Positions 35,712 to 45,211 are shown, numbered from the stretch's first letter. The stretch is DNA of 64,000 bases from Arthrobacter sp. Alg241-R88 (GCF_900537115.1 NZ_UNRG01000002.1:735924-799923); one strand, 5' to 3'. The notes: generated by a model not told the origin, from the letters alone. Made by a program: numbers and translations.

Positions 35712-36721
35712 GGCCGGAGCCGCCAACCCGCGACGGCGAGGGCAAGTCCGGACAGGAGGGCAAGGGCCAAGGGAAGGTCAGGGCGGTCCGAGGCCACCGC
35801 CCGGGGAGCACCCTGGCGGGCAGTTGCCTCCGTTTCCTGCACCCCCTCCACGATGCCCGGCACAGCCTCGGCGCTGTCCAAGGCGTAGTACGCTCCGCCG
35901 CTGAGCTCGGCAGCTTCCCTCAGCTGCGCCCCGGGCTGGTCGGCGCCGGTGCCGTAGTCCAGGTCCCCGGGGTTCAGTGCATACACGCGCACCGCCCTGT
36001 CCTTGGCCAGGCCTGCGGCTTCCTTCAACGTCATGATGGGCTGTCCCGAAACGAAGTTATCCGTAGCCAGCACCACCGACCGCGAGCGCGGGGCGTGGTT
36101 CGCAGTCTGCCTCTCCGCCAGGCCCGCCCCATGCGGGAAGCTGTTGAGGCAGGAGGCCAGGCCGTCCCCGATCAGGGATGAACCGCGGCCGCTCCAGGTC
36201 CCGTCGAGGAAGCCGGACGTGCCGGGCTTCCCGTCGAAGGCGTCGCGGGCCAGCGTCAGCTGTTCCTGGGCGTACTGGTAGTCGTCCGTCAGGGGGAAGA
36301 CCTGGATGGCGGTGCTGTCGAAAATGGTGAGGCCGATCCGCTCGCCTTTGAAGTCTTGGGCCAGCCGCACAAACACGTCCACCACCGCGGCGTCCGCGCT
36401 GCTCATGGATCCTGAGGCGTCCAGGCACAGGACGATGTCCCGGTTGTGCTGCTCCGGCCGGATGGTGCTGATTTCCACTGGGCGTGCGGCTGCCAGCACG
36501 CTGGACGCCAGCAGGGAAGCACAGGCGATTGCCGCCACGGTGAGCCATCGGCGGTGGCGCCGCAACGCCGCCTGGTATTCGGGCAGCCTGGTGAGCCGGT
36601 CAGCGTGCGCTGCCGGCCGACGTCGTGCGTTGGCTTTCCTGTCAGCGCGCAGGGCCGCCCATCCTGCCAGGCCGGCCGCAACGGCAGCAGGAGGGATCAG
36701 CCACCAGAAGATCAGCTCCAC
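35708..36721 (-). CDS. Membrane VWA-domain protein (BatA-like)
   Basis: This 337-residue protein has a hydrophobic N-terminal segment (about 4-24), a second at about 60-80, a VWA domain with a complete MIDAS LDASGSMSS, and a C-terminal hydrophobic segment (LALALLSGLALAVAGW). It overlaps the gene before it by 10 bp and the next by four. The two VWA proteins probably act together with MoxR. Confidence 0.82.
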   Translation of the reverse strand: MELIFWWLIPPAAVAAGLAGWAALRADRKANARRRPAAHADRLTRLPEYQAALRRHRRWLTVAAIACASLLASSVLAAARPVEISTIRPEQHNRDIVLCLDASGSMSSADAAVVDVFVRLAQDFKGERIGLTIFDSTAIQVFPLTDDYQYAQEQLTLARDAFDGKPGTSGFLDGTWSGRGSSLIGDGLASCLNSFPHGAGLAERQTANHAPRSRSVVLATDNFVSGQPIMTLKEAAGLAKDRAVRVYALNPGDLDYGTGADQPGAQLREAAELSGGAYYALDSAEAVPGIVEGVQETEATARQGAPRAVASDRPDLPLALALLSGLALAVAGWRLRP

Positions 36722-37179
36722 GAACGCACCGCCTCCCGGGCCGTGGCGGCAGAGGCGGCAACTGCAGGCAGCGGCTCGGGGCCGAACTCGCCGGGATACA
36801 AGGCCGAGATGGCAGCGGCAGCCGAAGGCAGGGGATGTTCGGCGAGGTCGGCGTGCGTCATTCGCGGCGCGTCCACTCCCGTGGCCTCCCGGACGAATTG
36901 GCGCAGCAGGAGGCTGATTTCCTGGTGGGCCGCGCGGGCAGCGAGGCTTCCGGCTGCCGCGTTATGCTCCACGTCGCTGATCCGCTGCAGGTACGCCGCC
37001 TTCAGCGCCGGCAGGTCGGTCAGCGGAACCGCGACATCCGCGCTGTTCCCGCGCGGCTCCCGGGTGCTGGTGAAGACAAAAATGTACCAAGCAGCTACCA
37101 GGAGGAGCAGTCCCAGACCCGCCCACAGCCACACCGGGCTGTACGGCAGCGGGCCGTGGAAACCGGGATCAACCTGCAC
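36712..37179 (-). CDS. Small membrane protein of the MoxR operon (DUF4381-like)
   Basis: The chosen GTG at 37,179 has GAAAGG ahead of it and overlaps the DUF58 gene by 11 bp; the longer frame to 37,287 only shadows that gene. The 155-residue product has one hydrophobic segment (WLWAGLGLLLLVAAWYIFVF) and a cytosolic helical domain with ISLLLRQFVREATG. This matches the layout of DUF4381 proteins in Bat-type operons. Its role is unknown. Confidence 0.65.
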   Translation of the reverse strand: MQVDPGFHGPLPYSPVWLWAGLGLLLLVAAWYIFVFTSTREPRGNSADVAVPLTDLPALKAAYLQRISDVEHNAAAGSLAARAAHQEISLLLRQFVREATGVDAPRMTHADLAEHPLPSAAAAISALYPGEFGPEPLPAVAASAATAREAVRSWS

Positions 37180-38041
37180 GCCGATGCCTTTCCAGGAGTG
37201 CGAACAGTGCGGTGATGACATCATGGGTGCCGGCAACCGAGCCTTCGGTAATCCCGGCCTGGCGCAGCATATTCTCCCGGCCGGCATCCCGCTCTGCGGC
37301 AGCCCGCGTGTAAGCTGCCGTCACGGCCGGCGACTGTGCCAGGTGGCTCAGCAGGGGCGAGGAATCGTCCACGCCGTACCACTCCGCGGCCGAGGCCAAA
37401 TCGGCGTCGCGGATGGTGAGCCACAGGATTTCGTGCTGTACCCGAAGCCGGTGCAGCAGCCGGTCCAGCTCCGGGTTCGCCGCTATCTCGTCTGCCACCA
37501 CAAACAGCAGGTGCCTCCCTTTGATGGTTCGGGCCACGTACTCCAGCTGCTCCTCAATACTGCTGCGGGCCGCGTCCTCGGACGCATGGGAATGGACGTG
37601 GCGTAAGAGCCGCTCAAGGTGCGCCTCCCCGCCCTTCGCCGGAAGGGTCATCGTCAGGACCAAATCGCCGCTGACCAGGCCCACCACGTCGCCGTGGCGG
37701 TGCGCGAGGTACCCCAGGACCCCCAGCGCCATCACGGCGATGTCCTTCTTCGTTTCGCCGCCCTGGGCCACGGCTGCCATGTTGCGACCGGTGTCGGTGA
37801 TGAGGAGGACTGTCTGCCGGCGGACCGCGACGTACCTCTTGATCAGCGGCGAGCCGTGCCGGGCCGTGGCTTTCCAGTCGATGTCGCGCACCTCGTCACC
37901 GGGGACGTAGGCGCGGAGGTCGTCAAAGTCGAGGCTGCGTCCGCGGAATACTGAGCCGTACTCGCCGTCGAGCATGCCGCGGGCCTTGCGGTGCGCGAAG
38001 ATGGCCATCCTCGACTTCACTCGCTGAAGGAGCGTGGTCAT
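37169..38041 (-). CDS. DUF58 family protein
   Basis: This 290-residue protein has the DUF58 signature GEYGSVFRGRSLDFDDLRAY followed by GDEVRDIDWKATAR, and a VWA-like remainder beginning LLITDTGRNM. It lacks the hydrophobic N-terminus of some DUF58 proteins, so it is probably cytosolic. DUF58 genes accompany MoxR ATPases almost universally. It starts seven bases after the moxR-like gene. Confidence 0.88.
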   Translation of the reverse strand: MTTLLQRVKSRMAIFAHRKARGMLDGEYGSVFRGRSLDFDDLRAYVPGDEVRDIDWKATARHGSPLIKRYVAVRRQTVLLITDTGRNMAAVAQGGETKKDIAVMALGVLGYLAHRHGDVVGLVSGDLVLTMTLPAKGGEAHLERLLRHVHSHASEDAARSSIEEQLEYVARTIKGRHLLFVVADEIAANPELDRLLHRLRVQHEILWLTIRDADLASAAEWYGVDDSSPLLSHLAQSPAVTAAYTRAAAERDAGRENMLRQAGITEGSVAGTHDVITALFALLERHRRAG

Positions 38042-38048
38042 CCCTGCC

Positions 38049-39056
38049 TCAGGGTGTCTGGACGGCCGCGACGACGGCGTCGATCACCGTTTCCACCGGC
38101 ACCTGCCCGGCCACCGCCTCAAAGTTCAGGATGATCCGGTGCCGCAGCACGCGGTGGGCCAGGGACTTCACGTCCTCGGGGATAACGTGGTCCCGGCCGT
38201 GCAGAAGGGCCACCGCGCGGGCAGCCTGGCTGAATGCGATGCTGGCCCGCGGGCTGGCACCGAAATCGATGAAGCCGGCCAGGCGGGGATCGATGTACTG
38301 CCCGGCGTTCCGGGTCACGTAGACCAGCCCCACGATGTAATCGACGATGGCCGGGTCGATGTAGATCCGCTTCACCACGCCCTGGGCCTGGACCACCGCG
38401 TCCAGCGACGCCGCTGCGGCCGGCTTCTGCTCCTGGGTGAAGATCCCGGCGTCGATCCTGCGGATGATCTCGGCCTCCTCTGCAGGCGAGGGGTAATCGA
38501 GGACGTCCTTGAGCATAAAGCGGTCCATCTGGGCTTCCGGGAGCTGGTACGTTCCCTCCTGCTCGATGGGGTTCTGGGTGGCCAGGACCAGGAACGGGGA
38601 AGGCAGCCGGTACTCCTGGCCGCCAATGGACGTCTGGCGCTCCTGCATGGCCTCCAGCATGGCGCTCTGGGTCTTGGCGCTGGAACGGTTGATCTCGTCC
38701 AGGAGCACGATGTTGGCGTGGACCGGGCCCAGCTGCGTCACGAAGGTGCCCTTGGCGGCGTCGTAGATCTGGGTGCCGACGATGTCGCTCGGCAGGAGGT
38801 CCGGTGTGCACTGGATCCGCCGGAATTCCGCACTGAGGGCTTCGGCCACGGTCTGCGCAGCGGTGGTCTTGGCCAGGCCGGGAACGCTCTCGAGGAGGAT
38901 GTGCCCGCCGGTCAGCAGCCCCACCAGCAATGATTCCTTCAGCCGGGACTGCCCCACCATTTTGGCGTCAAAGCTCCTGGCGATGCCGGCGGCAACCTGC
39001 TGCGCCCTGGCCAGCTCCGCCGGTTCAATCCTTGCCGACTCGCTGGTTTGAAGCAC
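38049..39056 (-). CDS. MoxR-family AAA+ ATPase
   Basis: From GTG 39,056, which has a strong AGGGGGAA site, the product has 335 residues. It has Walker A GHILLESVPGLAKTT, Walker B VLLDEINRSS, and sensor regions LVLATQNPIEQEGTYQLPEAQ (spanning about 20 residues), diagnostic for MoxR. MoxR ATPases act as chaperones for metalloproteins or envelope complexes with VWA partners. It heads a six-gene operon with DUF58, DUF4381-like, two VWA and a TPR protein gene. Confidence 0.92.
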   Translation of the reverse strand: MLQTSESARIEPAELARAQQVAAGIARSFDAKMVGQSRLKESLLVGLLTGGHILLESVPGLAKTTAAQTVAEALSAEFRRIQCTPDLLPSDIVGTQIYDAAKGTFVTQLGPVHANIVLLDEINRSSAKTQSAMLEAMQERQTSIGGQEYRLPSPFLVLATQNPIEQEGTYQLPEAQMDRFMLKDVLDYPSPAEEAEIIRRIDAGIFTQEQKPAAAASLDAVVQAQGVVKRIYIDPAIVDYIVGLVYVTRNAGQYIDPRLAGFIDFGASPRASIAFSQAARAVALLHGRDHVIPEDVKSLAHRVLRHRIILNFEAVAGQVPVETVIDAVVAAVQTP

Positions 39057-39196
39057 TGGTATTCCCCCTGATGGCTGTACTGGCGGCAGGCGGGCCCACT
39101 GCCTGCCCTCCGCCGCAATCCTATCCAAGACCGCCCCGCCGGTTCCGGCAATGGGGACCCCTCCCCACCGTGCCTCCCCGGGTCTATCCTTTTGAC

Positions 39197-39400
39197 ATGA
39201 GCGAGCTTCCAGCCAGTTACAAGGAGTATCTCGCCGACAAGAGCGAGATGTTCATCAGCACTGTCAAGCCTGTCCTGCAGCAGTCAGCGGCGGACAAGCT
39301 GCACGGCGTCCGGGTTGTGTACAACCCCGGCTCTACCGGCCACCAGGCCCACCTCGACGACAGCCTCCCCTTCGGGGTGGTCCTCGAGGATATCGACTAG
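39197..39400 (+). CDS. Small conserved-looking protein, function unknown
   Basis: ATG 39,197 opens a 67-codon gene: it starts MSELPASYKEYLADKSEM and ends GVVLEDID. The sequence is acidic, soluble and balanced in composition, with normal G/C third positions, so it looks real. It is transcribed opposite to its neighbours, between the MoxR operon promoter and the end of the ABC transporter genes. No family is recognised. Confidence 0.65.
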   Translation: MSELPASYKEYLADKSEMFISTVKPVLQQSAADKLHGVRVVYNPGSTGHQAHLDDSLPFGVVLEDID

Positions 39401-39432
39401 GAAGGGCGCCGGGCTTGTGCTGTGGTGCGTGC

Positions 39433-40314
39433 TCAACCGCGCACCGCTCCGGAGAGGGCGAACGGGCTGCCGGCACCCTTGGCAACAATGACGTACAGGG
39501 CAAGGACCGGCAGTGAGTACAGGATGGAGAACGCGGCCAGCTGGCCGTAGGCGACTGCTCCGTGCTGTCCGAAGAAAGTGAAGATGGACACGGCGGCGGG
39601 CTGGTTCGCCTCGGACAGGAGCAACACGAAGGGGACAAAGAAGTTCCCCCAGGCCTGGATGAACACAAAGATGAACACCACGCCCAGGCCCTGCCGCATG
39701 AGCGGCAGGACGATGGTGCGCAGTGCGGTCATCCTCGACGCGCCGTCCACCCACGCCGCTTCCTCCAGGGATGCCGGCACCGCATCCATAAAGTTCCTGG
39801 TCATCCAGATGGCCATGGGCAGGGCTGTGGCCGCCATAAAAAGGATGGTGGCCGGCATCGAGTCCAGCAGTTCCAGCTGCACGAACAGTCCATAGACCGG
39901 CACCATGATTGCCGTGATGGGCAGGCAGGTGCCGAACAGGACGGTGTACATAAACGGAGTGTTGAACCTGGACCTGTAGCGGGAGAGCGGATAGGCGGCC
40001 AGCACGGCTGCCACAAGGGTGACGGCGGCGGTGCCGGTGGAGAGCACCAGGCTGTTCCACAGCGGCTGGAGCAGCAGCGCGGGTGTCATGATGGCGGCAA
40101 AGTTCTCCAGGCCGGCCTGGGCCGGCACCCGGGTTTCGTGGCTGGCGTCGGCGTCCAGTGAGGCCAGGACCAGCCAGAGCAGCGGCAGCAGGAAACACGC
40201 ACCAAGCAACAGCAGGGCCACATCTGCGGGAGTACTGCTGCGGTACGGCCCGCGGGTCCGGGCGGTAGCTTCGCCGGGAGGAACAACCCTTGAAGCTTTG
40301 GCGGGCGCGGTCAT
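39433..40314 (-). CDS. Sugar ABC transporter permease (MalG type)
   Basis: This 293-residue inner-membrane protein has about six hydrophobic segments and the permease EAA loop EEAAWVDGASRMTALRTIVLP, which contacts the ATPase. It overlaps the preceding permease gene (ATGA). Together with the upstream permease and binding-protein genes it forms a CUT1-type carbohydrate importer; the substrate is unknown. No ATPase gene is present. Confidence 0.92.
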   Translation of the reverse strand: MTAPAKASRVVPPGEATARTRGPYRSSTPADVALLLLGACFLLPLLWLVLASLDADASHETRVPAQAGLENFAAIMTPALLLQPLWNSLVLSTGTAAVTLVAAVLAAYPLSRYRSRFNTPFMYTVLFGTCLPITAIMVPVYGLFVQLELLDSMPATILFMAATALPMAIWMTRNFMDAVPASLEEAAWVDGASRMTALRTIVLPLMRQGLGVVFIFVFIQAWGNFFVPFVLLLSEANQPAAVSIFTFFGQHGAVAYGQLAAFSILYSLPVLALYVIVAKGAGSPFALSGAVRG

Positions 40315-41192
40315 CGCTTCGACTCCCGAAGCAGCCGGATGTAGACGGCGCCAAAGACCGCTCCGATGAGGATCAGCACAGTAGCCACGGCAGTGCCGTA
40401 ACCGATGTCACCGAACCTAAAGGCCTCCTGGTAGGCCAGGATGGGCAGTGTGCTGCTCGCATTGGCCGGGCCGCCTGCGGTCATCACCCAGATCAGGGTG
40501 AAGACCGCCAACGTCTGCAGGGTGATCAGCATCAGGTTGGTGGCGATGCTCCCCCGGATCATGGGCAGGGTGATGTAGGCAAGCCGTTGCCAGCCCCCGG
40601 CGCCGTCCATCTGAGCGGCTTCAGCCACTTCCGACGGAACGTCATTCAGGGCCGCCCTGTACACCAGCATGGAAAAGGCAGTGCCGCGCCAGATGTTGGC
40701 CAGCACTACCGCCGCCATGGGCCAGGAATAGAGCCAGTCTGGCTGGTCCAGCCCCAGGCCGCCCAGCAGCTGGTTAAGAGTCCCGTCACGGCTGAAGTAG
40801 GCATAGGCGGCAAAGGCAGCGACGATTTCGGGAAGCACCCAGGCGGCCACCACCGTTGTTCCAACCACGGCAGACACGGCCCGGCGTGCGCGGCGCATGA
40901 GCACCGCAAGTGCCAGCCCCAGCAGGTTCTGCCCCAGGACCGCGGACCCAAGAACGAACAGCACGGTCAGCCCCAGGGAAAGGGGAAACACGGGATCCAC
41001 GAGGAGCCGCTGGTAGTTCTCCAGCCCGATCCAGTCAGGATTGCGCGCGTTCCGGCCTGTCAGGCCCGCATTTGTGAAGGACGCGTGGAGGGCCCACAGC
41101 ACGGGACCGGCGAGAAAAACCGCCAGGAGCACGACGGCAGGCAGGACTGGCAGGTACCGCAGCAGCCCGCGTACCCCGGTTTGGGCCGCCAC
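40311..41192 (-). CDS. Sugar ABC transporter permease (MalF type)
   Basis: This 293-residue protein has six hydrophobic segments and the EAA loop EVAEAAQMDGAGGWQRLAYITL. It begins three bases after the binding-protein stop. It pairs with the next permease to form the membrane channel of a CUT1 transporter. Confidence 0.92.
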   Translation of the reverse strand: MAAQTGVRGLLRYLPVLPAVVLLAVFLAGPVLWALHASFTNAGLTGRNARNPDWIGLENYQRLLVDPVFPLSLGLTVLFVLGSAVLGQNLLGLALAVLMRRARRAVSAVVGTTVVAAWVLPEIVAAFAAYAYFSRDGTLNQLLGGLGLDQPDWLYSWPMAAVVLANIWRGTAFSMLVYRAALNDVPSEVAEAAQMDGAGGWQRLAYITLPMIRGSIATNLMLITLQTLAVFTLIWVMTAGGPANASSTLPILAYQEAFRFGDIGYGTAVATVLILIGAVFGAVYIRLLRESKR

Positions 41193-41195
41193 CGT

Positions 41196-42548
41196 TTACT
41201 TCCGGATGGTGTTGTCGCCACCCACGATGTCCGCCACCGCAGCATCATAATCTGACGCTGCCTGTTCCGGTGACCGGGCACCGGTAATCACGGCCTCAGT
41301 TGCCTCCTGGACTGCCGCGGAAATTCGAGGGTAATCGGATGTTGCAGGGCGGTAGCGCGTCACCGAGACGAGTTCGGAGACGTCCTTCACGAACGGATTC
41401 GCGGACTGGTAACCGGAGTCCTCCGCGACGTCGCTGCGGACCGCGATCTGCGAACTGTCGAGCGTGAAGGCCAGTGAGTTATCGCGGTTCATTGCTGTGC
41501 TGAGGAAGCTGAACGCCAGGTCGGGCTCTTTTGTCCCGGCACCGATCGCCAGCGTCCAGCCGCCCGACATGCTCACCGCTCCGGGGCCGCCGCCGTCCTG
41601 CGTGGGGAACGGGGCAACACCCATGTCCTGCTCATAGCCCGGCCATTCGTAGCTGCCGCCGTCCTGCCAGAACGACGGCGCATAGGAGCCTTCCACAGTG
41701 GCGCCCAGCTTCGCGTTCGGGAACCATTCCCCGAACACCTTCTTCCACACGTTCGCATCCAGCGCCTCTGCCGGGGTGACGGCGAGTCCTTCGTCATAGA
41801 GGGTCTTGAGGAAAGCCAGGGAGTCGGTAAAACCGGCGGAACCCACTACCCACTTCTTTGTTTCCTCGTCGTACAGCATGGACCCTGTTCCGTAGAGCAG
41901 TTCGTAGAATCCCTGCATTACGGTGCCTTCACCGGTGCCCTTGCCGGCATACATGTTGAACGGAACCACCGAAGGATCGTTCGCCTTGATCTTCCGGGCA
42001 GTGTCCAGGATCTCCTGCCAGTTGCGCGGCTGCCAGGGAAGGGTGATCCCGGCGGCTTCGAAGACCTTCCGGTTGTACCAGATGGCCCGGGTGTCGGTTC
42101 CCAGCGGCACCGCGTAGGTCCCGCCGTCGTCCGCCCGCCCTGCCGCCTTGGCGCCGTCGTCGAACTTGTCCCAGTCCTCCCAGCCCTCAAGGTGGCTGTC
42201 CAGCTTCAGGAGGTAGCCGGCGTCGACGTCGGAGCGGACCTTGAAGGTGTCTTCGTAGAAGACGTCCGGCGCGGTGGACGGCGACCTCAGGGCGAGGGCC
42301 AGCTTGGTGCCGTAGTCGTCGTCGTTCCCCTGGATGGGCTGCAGTTCAACCGTCACTCCCTGGTTTGCAGCCTCGAACTCCTGTTTGGCTGCCTGGAACA
42401 TGGTCTCCAGGGCGGTGAAGGAGTCGGTCTTCTGATAGACCACCTTGAGCGTTTTTGATCCATCCTCGGGAGCACCGGGCGTGCAGGCCGTCAAAACGAC
42501 CAGTGCGGAAGCGATCAGGGACATGGTCTTCAAGGCCGGGCCACGCAT
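41196..42548 (-). CDS. Extracellular solute-binding lipoprotein of the sugar ABC transporter
   Basis: From ATG 42,548 (GGAGCACC ahead) the product has 450 residues. Its signal peptide ends in VVLTAC, a lipobox, so the protein is lipid-anchored. The remainder is a family-1 solute-binding fold with FEAANQGVTVELQPIQG and an AFSFLSTAMNRDNS-like segment near the C-terminus. It delivers a sugar or oligosaccharide to the two permeases downstream. Confidence 0.92.
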   Translation of the reverse strand: MRGPALKTMSLIASALVVLTACTPGAPEDGSKTLKVVYQKTDSFTALETMFQAAKQEFEAANQGVTVELQPIQGNDDDYGTKLALALRSPSTAPDVFYEDTFKVRSDVDAGYLLKLDSHLEGWEDWDKFDDGAKAAGRADDGGTYAVPLGTDTRAIWYNRKVFEAAGITLPWQPRNWQEILDTARKIKANDPSVVPFNMYAGKGTGEGTVMQGFYELLYGTGSMLYDEETKKWVVGSAGFTDSLAFLKTLYDEGLAVTPAEALDANVWKKVFGEWFPNAKLGATVEGSYAPSFWQDGGSYEWPGYEQDMGVAPFPTQDGGGPGAVSMSGGWTLAIGAGTKEPDLAFSFLSTAMNRDNSLAFTLDSSQIAVRSDVAEDSGYQSANPFVKDVSELVSVTRYRPATSDYPRISAAVQEATEAVITGARSPEQAASDYDAAVADIVGGDNTIRK

Positions 42549-42659
42549 GGTGCTCCATTCGATCAATGGCTGCGGGGCCCTTGTCAGCGGGCCCCCCAGC
42601 CGCGGCAATACGCAAATGCTAGATCCGTGCCCGGCCCCAGGCAAGGGCAGGGCACCCCC

Positions 42660-43913
42660 TCAGCTCTCCAGCAGGAGCCTCTGGGCGCGGGGAGCCAGTG
42701 TGTGTTCCAGAACCAGCGACGCTGCGCCGATGGCCCCCACGTCCTCCCCCACACCGGTCCCCACCACCTCGATGGGATGGATCAGCCGGGTGTCGCTGTT
42801 GGCATCGAGCAGGGCCGGAATTTTCTCGAGGTAGCGTTCTGCAAGCCGGCTCCAGAACGGTCCGCCGAACACCACCCGCTCCACGTCCAGGGTATTGGTC
42901 ACCACGGAAGCTGCCCGTGCGACCAGCACTGCGGACTTGTCGATGATGGCAAGCGCCTGTTCATTTCCCTCGTCGGCAAGGTCGCACAGCGCGGAGAAGC
43001 TCTGCTGGATTTCGGCCCCGCTGTTGCCCGACCGGGAGCCGTCAAGGATACCGGCGGCTTCGGCCTCCGCCACGAGTACCTGCGGGATGCAGGAAGACTT
43101 TACACACCCGCGCAGGCCGCAGTCGCACGGCGGACCGTCCGGATCCACCACGATATGGCCGATCTCCCCAGCGTTGCCGGACGTGCCCCGGACCACTTCG
43201 TCGTTAAGGACGATCCCGCAGCCAATTCCGGTGCCCATGTACATAAAGATGAAGCTGCCCGCACCGCTCGGGCCGCCGGCCCAGGTTTCCGCAACGGCCG
43301 CACTGGTGACGTCCTTGTCCATGAGCACCGAGTAGCCGGTGGCTTCGGACAGCGCATTGCGCAGTTCCACCCTGTCCCAGCCCGGGAGGAGCGGCGGGTC
43401 CACCACGGTGCCGTTATCAAGGTCGATGGGGCCGGGAGCCGCCACGCCAAGGCCGGCGATCCTGTCCCTGTCCACGCCGGAATCCTCCACCAGCTGGGAG
43501 ATCTCGGCGGCGAGGGTGGCAATAACGGCGGAAGGATCGTTTCCGCCGGGTGTCTTGATCCGGGAGTGCTGTACCACCGCGCCCACGAGGTCAAGGACCA
43601 CGAACGTGGCCACTGCGGGGTCGAGGTGCACACCGACGGCGAACATGCCGCCCGGATTGAGGCGGAGGATGGTGCGGGGCTTACCGGGACCGCTGCCCTC
43701 CTTGCCTGCCTCAACAATGAGGTTCTGGTCCAGCAGGCGGCGGGAAATATTGGAGATGGTCTGCGGCGAAAGGCCCACGATCTGGGCGAGCTCCACCCTG
43801 CTGAGCCCGCCGGATGAGCGGCGCACGGCGTCGAGGATCACCGTCAGGTTGAAGTCACCCATCCGGGGCAGGTTGGTGCCGCGCCTTGGTGAGGATTGGC
43901 GGATCTCAGTCAC
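42660..43913 (-). CDS. ROK-family transcriptional regulator
   Basis: This 417-residue protein has an N-terminal winged HTH (GLSRVELAQIVGLSPQTISN) and a ROK sugar-kinase-like domain with GLGVAAPGPID, FMYMGTGIGCGIVL, GEIGH and the zinc motif CDCGLRGC. Such NagC/XylR-type repressors sense sugars or sugar phosphates. It lies directly upstream of the sugar ABC operon on the same strand, which it very likely controls. Confidence 0.93.
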   Translation of the reverse strand: MTEIRQSSPRRGTNLPRMGDFNLTVILDAVRRSSGGLSRVELAQIVGLSPQTISNISRRLLDQNLIVEAGKEGSGPGKPRTILRLNPGGMFAVGVHLDPAVATFVVLDLVGAVVQHSRIKTPGGNDPSAVIATLAAEISQLVEDSGVDRDRIAGLGVAAPGPIDLDNGTVVDPPLLPGWDRVELRNALSEATGYSVLMDKDVTSAAVAETWAGGPSGAGSFIFMYMGTGIGCGIVLNDEVVRGTSGNAGEIGHIVVDPDGPPCDCGLRGCVKSSCIPQVLVAEAEAAGILDGSRSGNSGAEIQQSFSALCDLADEGNEQALAIIDKSAVLVARAASVVTNTLDVERVVFGGPFWSRLAERYLEKIPALLDANSDTRLIHPIEVVGTGVGEDVGAIGAASLVLEHTLAPRAQRLLLES

Positions 43914-44056
43914 GGCGTCCCCTTCGTCTCCGGCACATAGTTACTGATGTCTGAATCGTACGTTACGCACAGGCGCAGACCCATAGGAGCGGACGACGGC
44001 GCGGCGCAGCTTTGGCCGGCCTTCTCTGATGGCTGTGCCTGCTTACCCGAGCATGA
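43914..44056. other. Gap between the ROK gene and an rRNA methyltransferase gene
   Basis: This 143-bp stretch should contain the ROK gene promoter. It holds no supported ORF; a plus-strand frame from 43,947 overlaps the methyltransferase gene and looks spurious. No clear operator was found. Confidence 0.35.
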
Positions 44057-45211
44057 TCACCGCGGGCTGCGGCGGGTGCTTAAGGTCACGGTGAATTTGG
44101 GGTTTTGGCCTTTCACCACGGTGGGGCCAACGTGCCGCTCGAGCGCGGGGAGGTAGGCCAGGTGGCGGTTGAAAACGGTCCACAGCTCCCCGCCGGGGGC
44201 AAGCACGCGGCCCGCTGCTTCGATCAGTTTCAGGCCCGCTCCTGCATGGACGCCGGCGCCTACGTGGAAGGGCGGATTCAGCAGTATCAGGTCCGCGCTC
44301 CCAGCAGGCAGGGTGCCCATGGCGTCGTCCTGCAGGGCGCGGACCTGCCCCGCCAGGCCGTTGGCCCGGGCAGTTGCGAGTGCAGATGCCACGGCGGCGG
44401 CGGACTGGTCGGTGGCGGTGACTGTGGAGCGGGGATGCTGCCGGGCGTACATCGCGGCAAGGATTCCCGTGCCGCAGCCCAGGTCGATGGCGTGCTGCGC
44501 CGGCCGCATGGACGGCAGGAACGTCAGCAGGAACCGGGTACCGATATCCAGCCGCGGCCCGGCAAAGACGGCGCCGTGGGCTGCGACGTCAAGATCGATC
44601 TCGGGCAGGTGCTCGATGACGGGAAAGCGCTCCGGACCCCCGCTCCCCTGCCCGCCGGTGGCCACGATCACCCTGGACTTCTGCCTGGCGAGCTGCGGCG
44701 TGACCGACCTGAAGTGGCGCTCGAGGACGGCGTTCATGCCCAGGGACATGTGCTTTACGCGGCCGCCCGCCAGGAGCACCACCTCCGGGGAGGCGTAGGC
44801 GGCCACTGCTGCCGCAATTTCGTCCAGCTCCGCAAGGGTCTTTGGCAGCTGCAGCAGGACAGTCCCGGCGTCCTCGAGGAGTTCGCGTCCGAGGGGAAGC
44901 TGGGTAAAGGGCAGGCTGCCCCCTGCCCCGTTTCCGAGTACCGCGGCGGCATTGAGCCGCAACGCCTGCTCACCGGTGATGAGGTCCTGGTGCACCCGGA
45001 CCGCGCCGGGATCGAGGACTGCAAGGGCACCCAGGGTCAGGGCGCCGTAGCGGTCACCGATGACCGCCACTGTGCTTCCGGCTGAGACGTGCGCGGCGGC
45101 CGAATCAAGCAGCAGCCGGTCTGTGGCATCCCATGCCTGCAGGTTGGTCGCTTCGACGTCCGGCCGCCGCCGGAGTACCGGAAGGACCTCTTCAAGAGTC
45201 TTTAGTGCCAC
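44057..45211 (-). CDS. RlmG/RsmC-type rRNA (guanine-N2) methyltransferase
   Basis: The GTG at 45,211 with CAGGA ahead gives 384 residues; a TTG further upstream is possible. The N-terminal half is a degenerate methyltransferase domain with HQDLITGEQALRLN and VLLQLPKTLAELDEI. The C-terminal half has SAM motif DLGCGTGILAAMY and catalytic NPPFH, as in the RlmG/RsmC family that methylates G in 16S or 23S rRNA. Which position it modifies cannot be told. The much longer open frame upstream overlaps the flavoprotein gene and is not coding. Confidence 0.85.
   Translation of the reverse strand: MALKTLEEVLPVLRRRPDVEATNLQAWDATDRLLLDSAAAHVSAGSTVAVIGDRYGALTLGALAVLDPGAVRVHQDLITGEQALRLNAAAVLGNGAGGSLPFTQLPLGRELLEDAGTVLLQLPKTLAELDEIAAAVAAYASPEVVLLAGGRVKHMSLGMNAVLERHFRSVTPQLARQKSRVIVATGGQGSGGPERFPVIEHLPEIDLDVAAHGAVFAGPRLDIGTRFLLTFLPSMRPAQHAIDLGCGTGILAAMYARQHPRSTVTATDQSAAAVASALATARANGLAGQVRALQDDAMGTLPAGSADLILLNPPFHVGAGVHAGAGLKLIEAAGRVLAPGGELWTVFNRHLAYLPALERHVGPTVVKGQNPKFTVTLSTRRSPR

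Noticed and set aside
43947..44156. Plus-strand 69-codon frame at the ROK promoter
   Set aside because: It overlaps the methyltransferase 3' end and has no coding signature.
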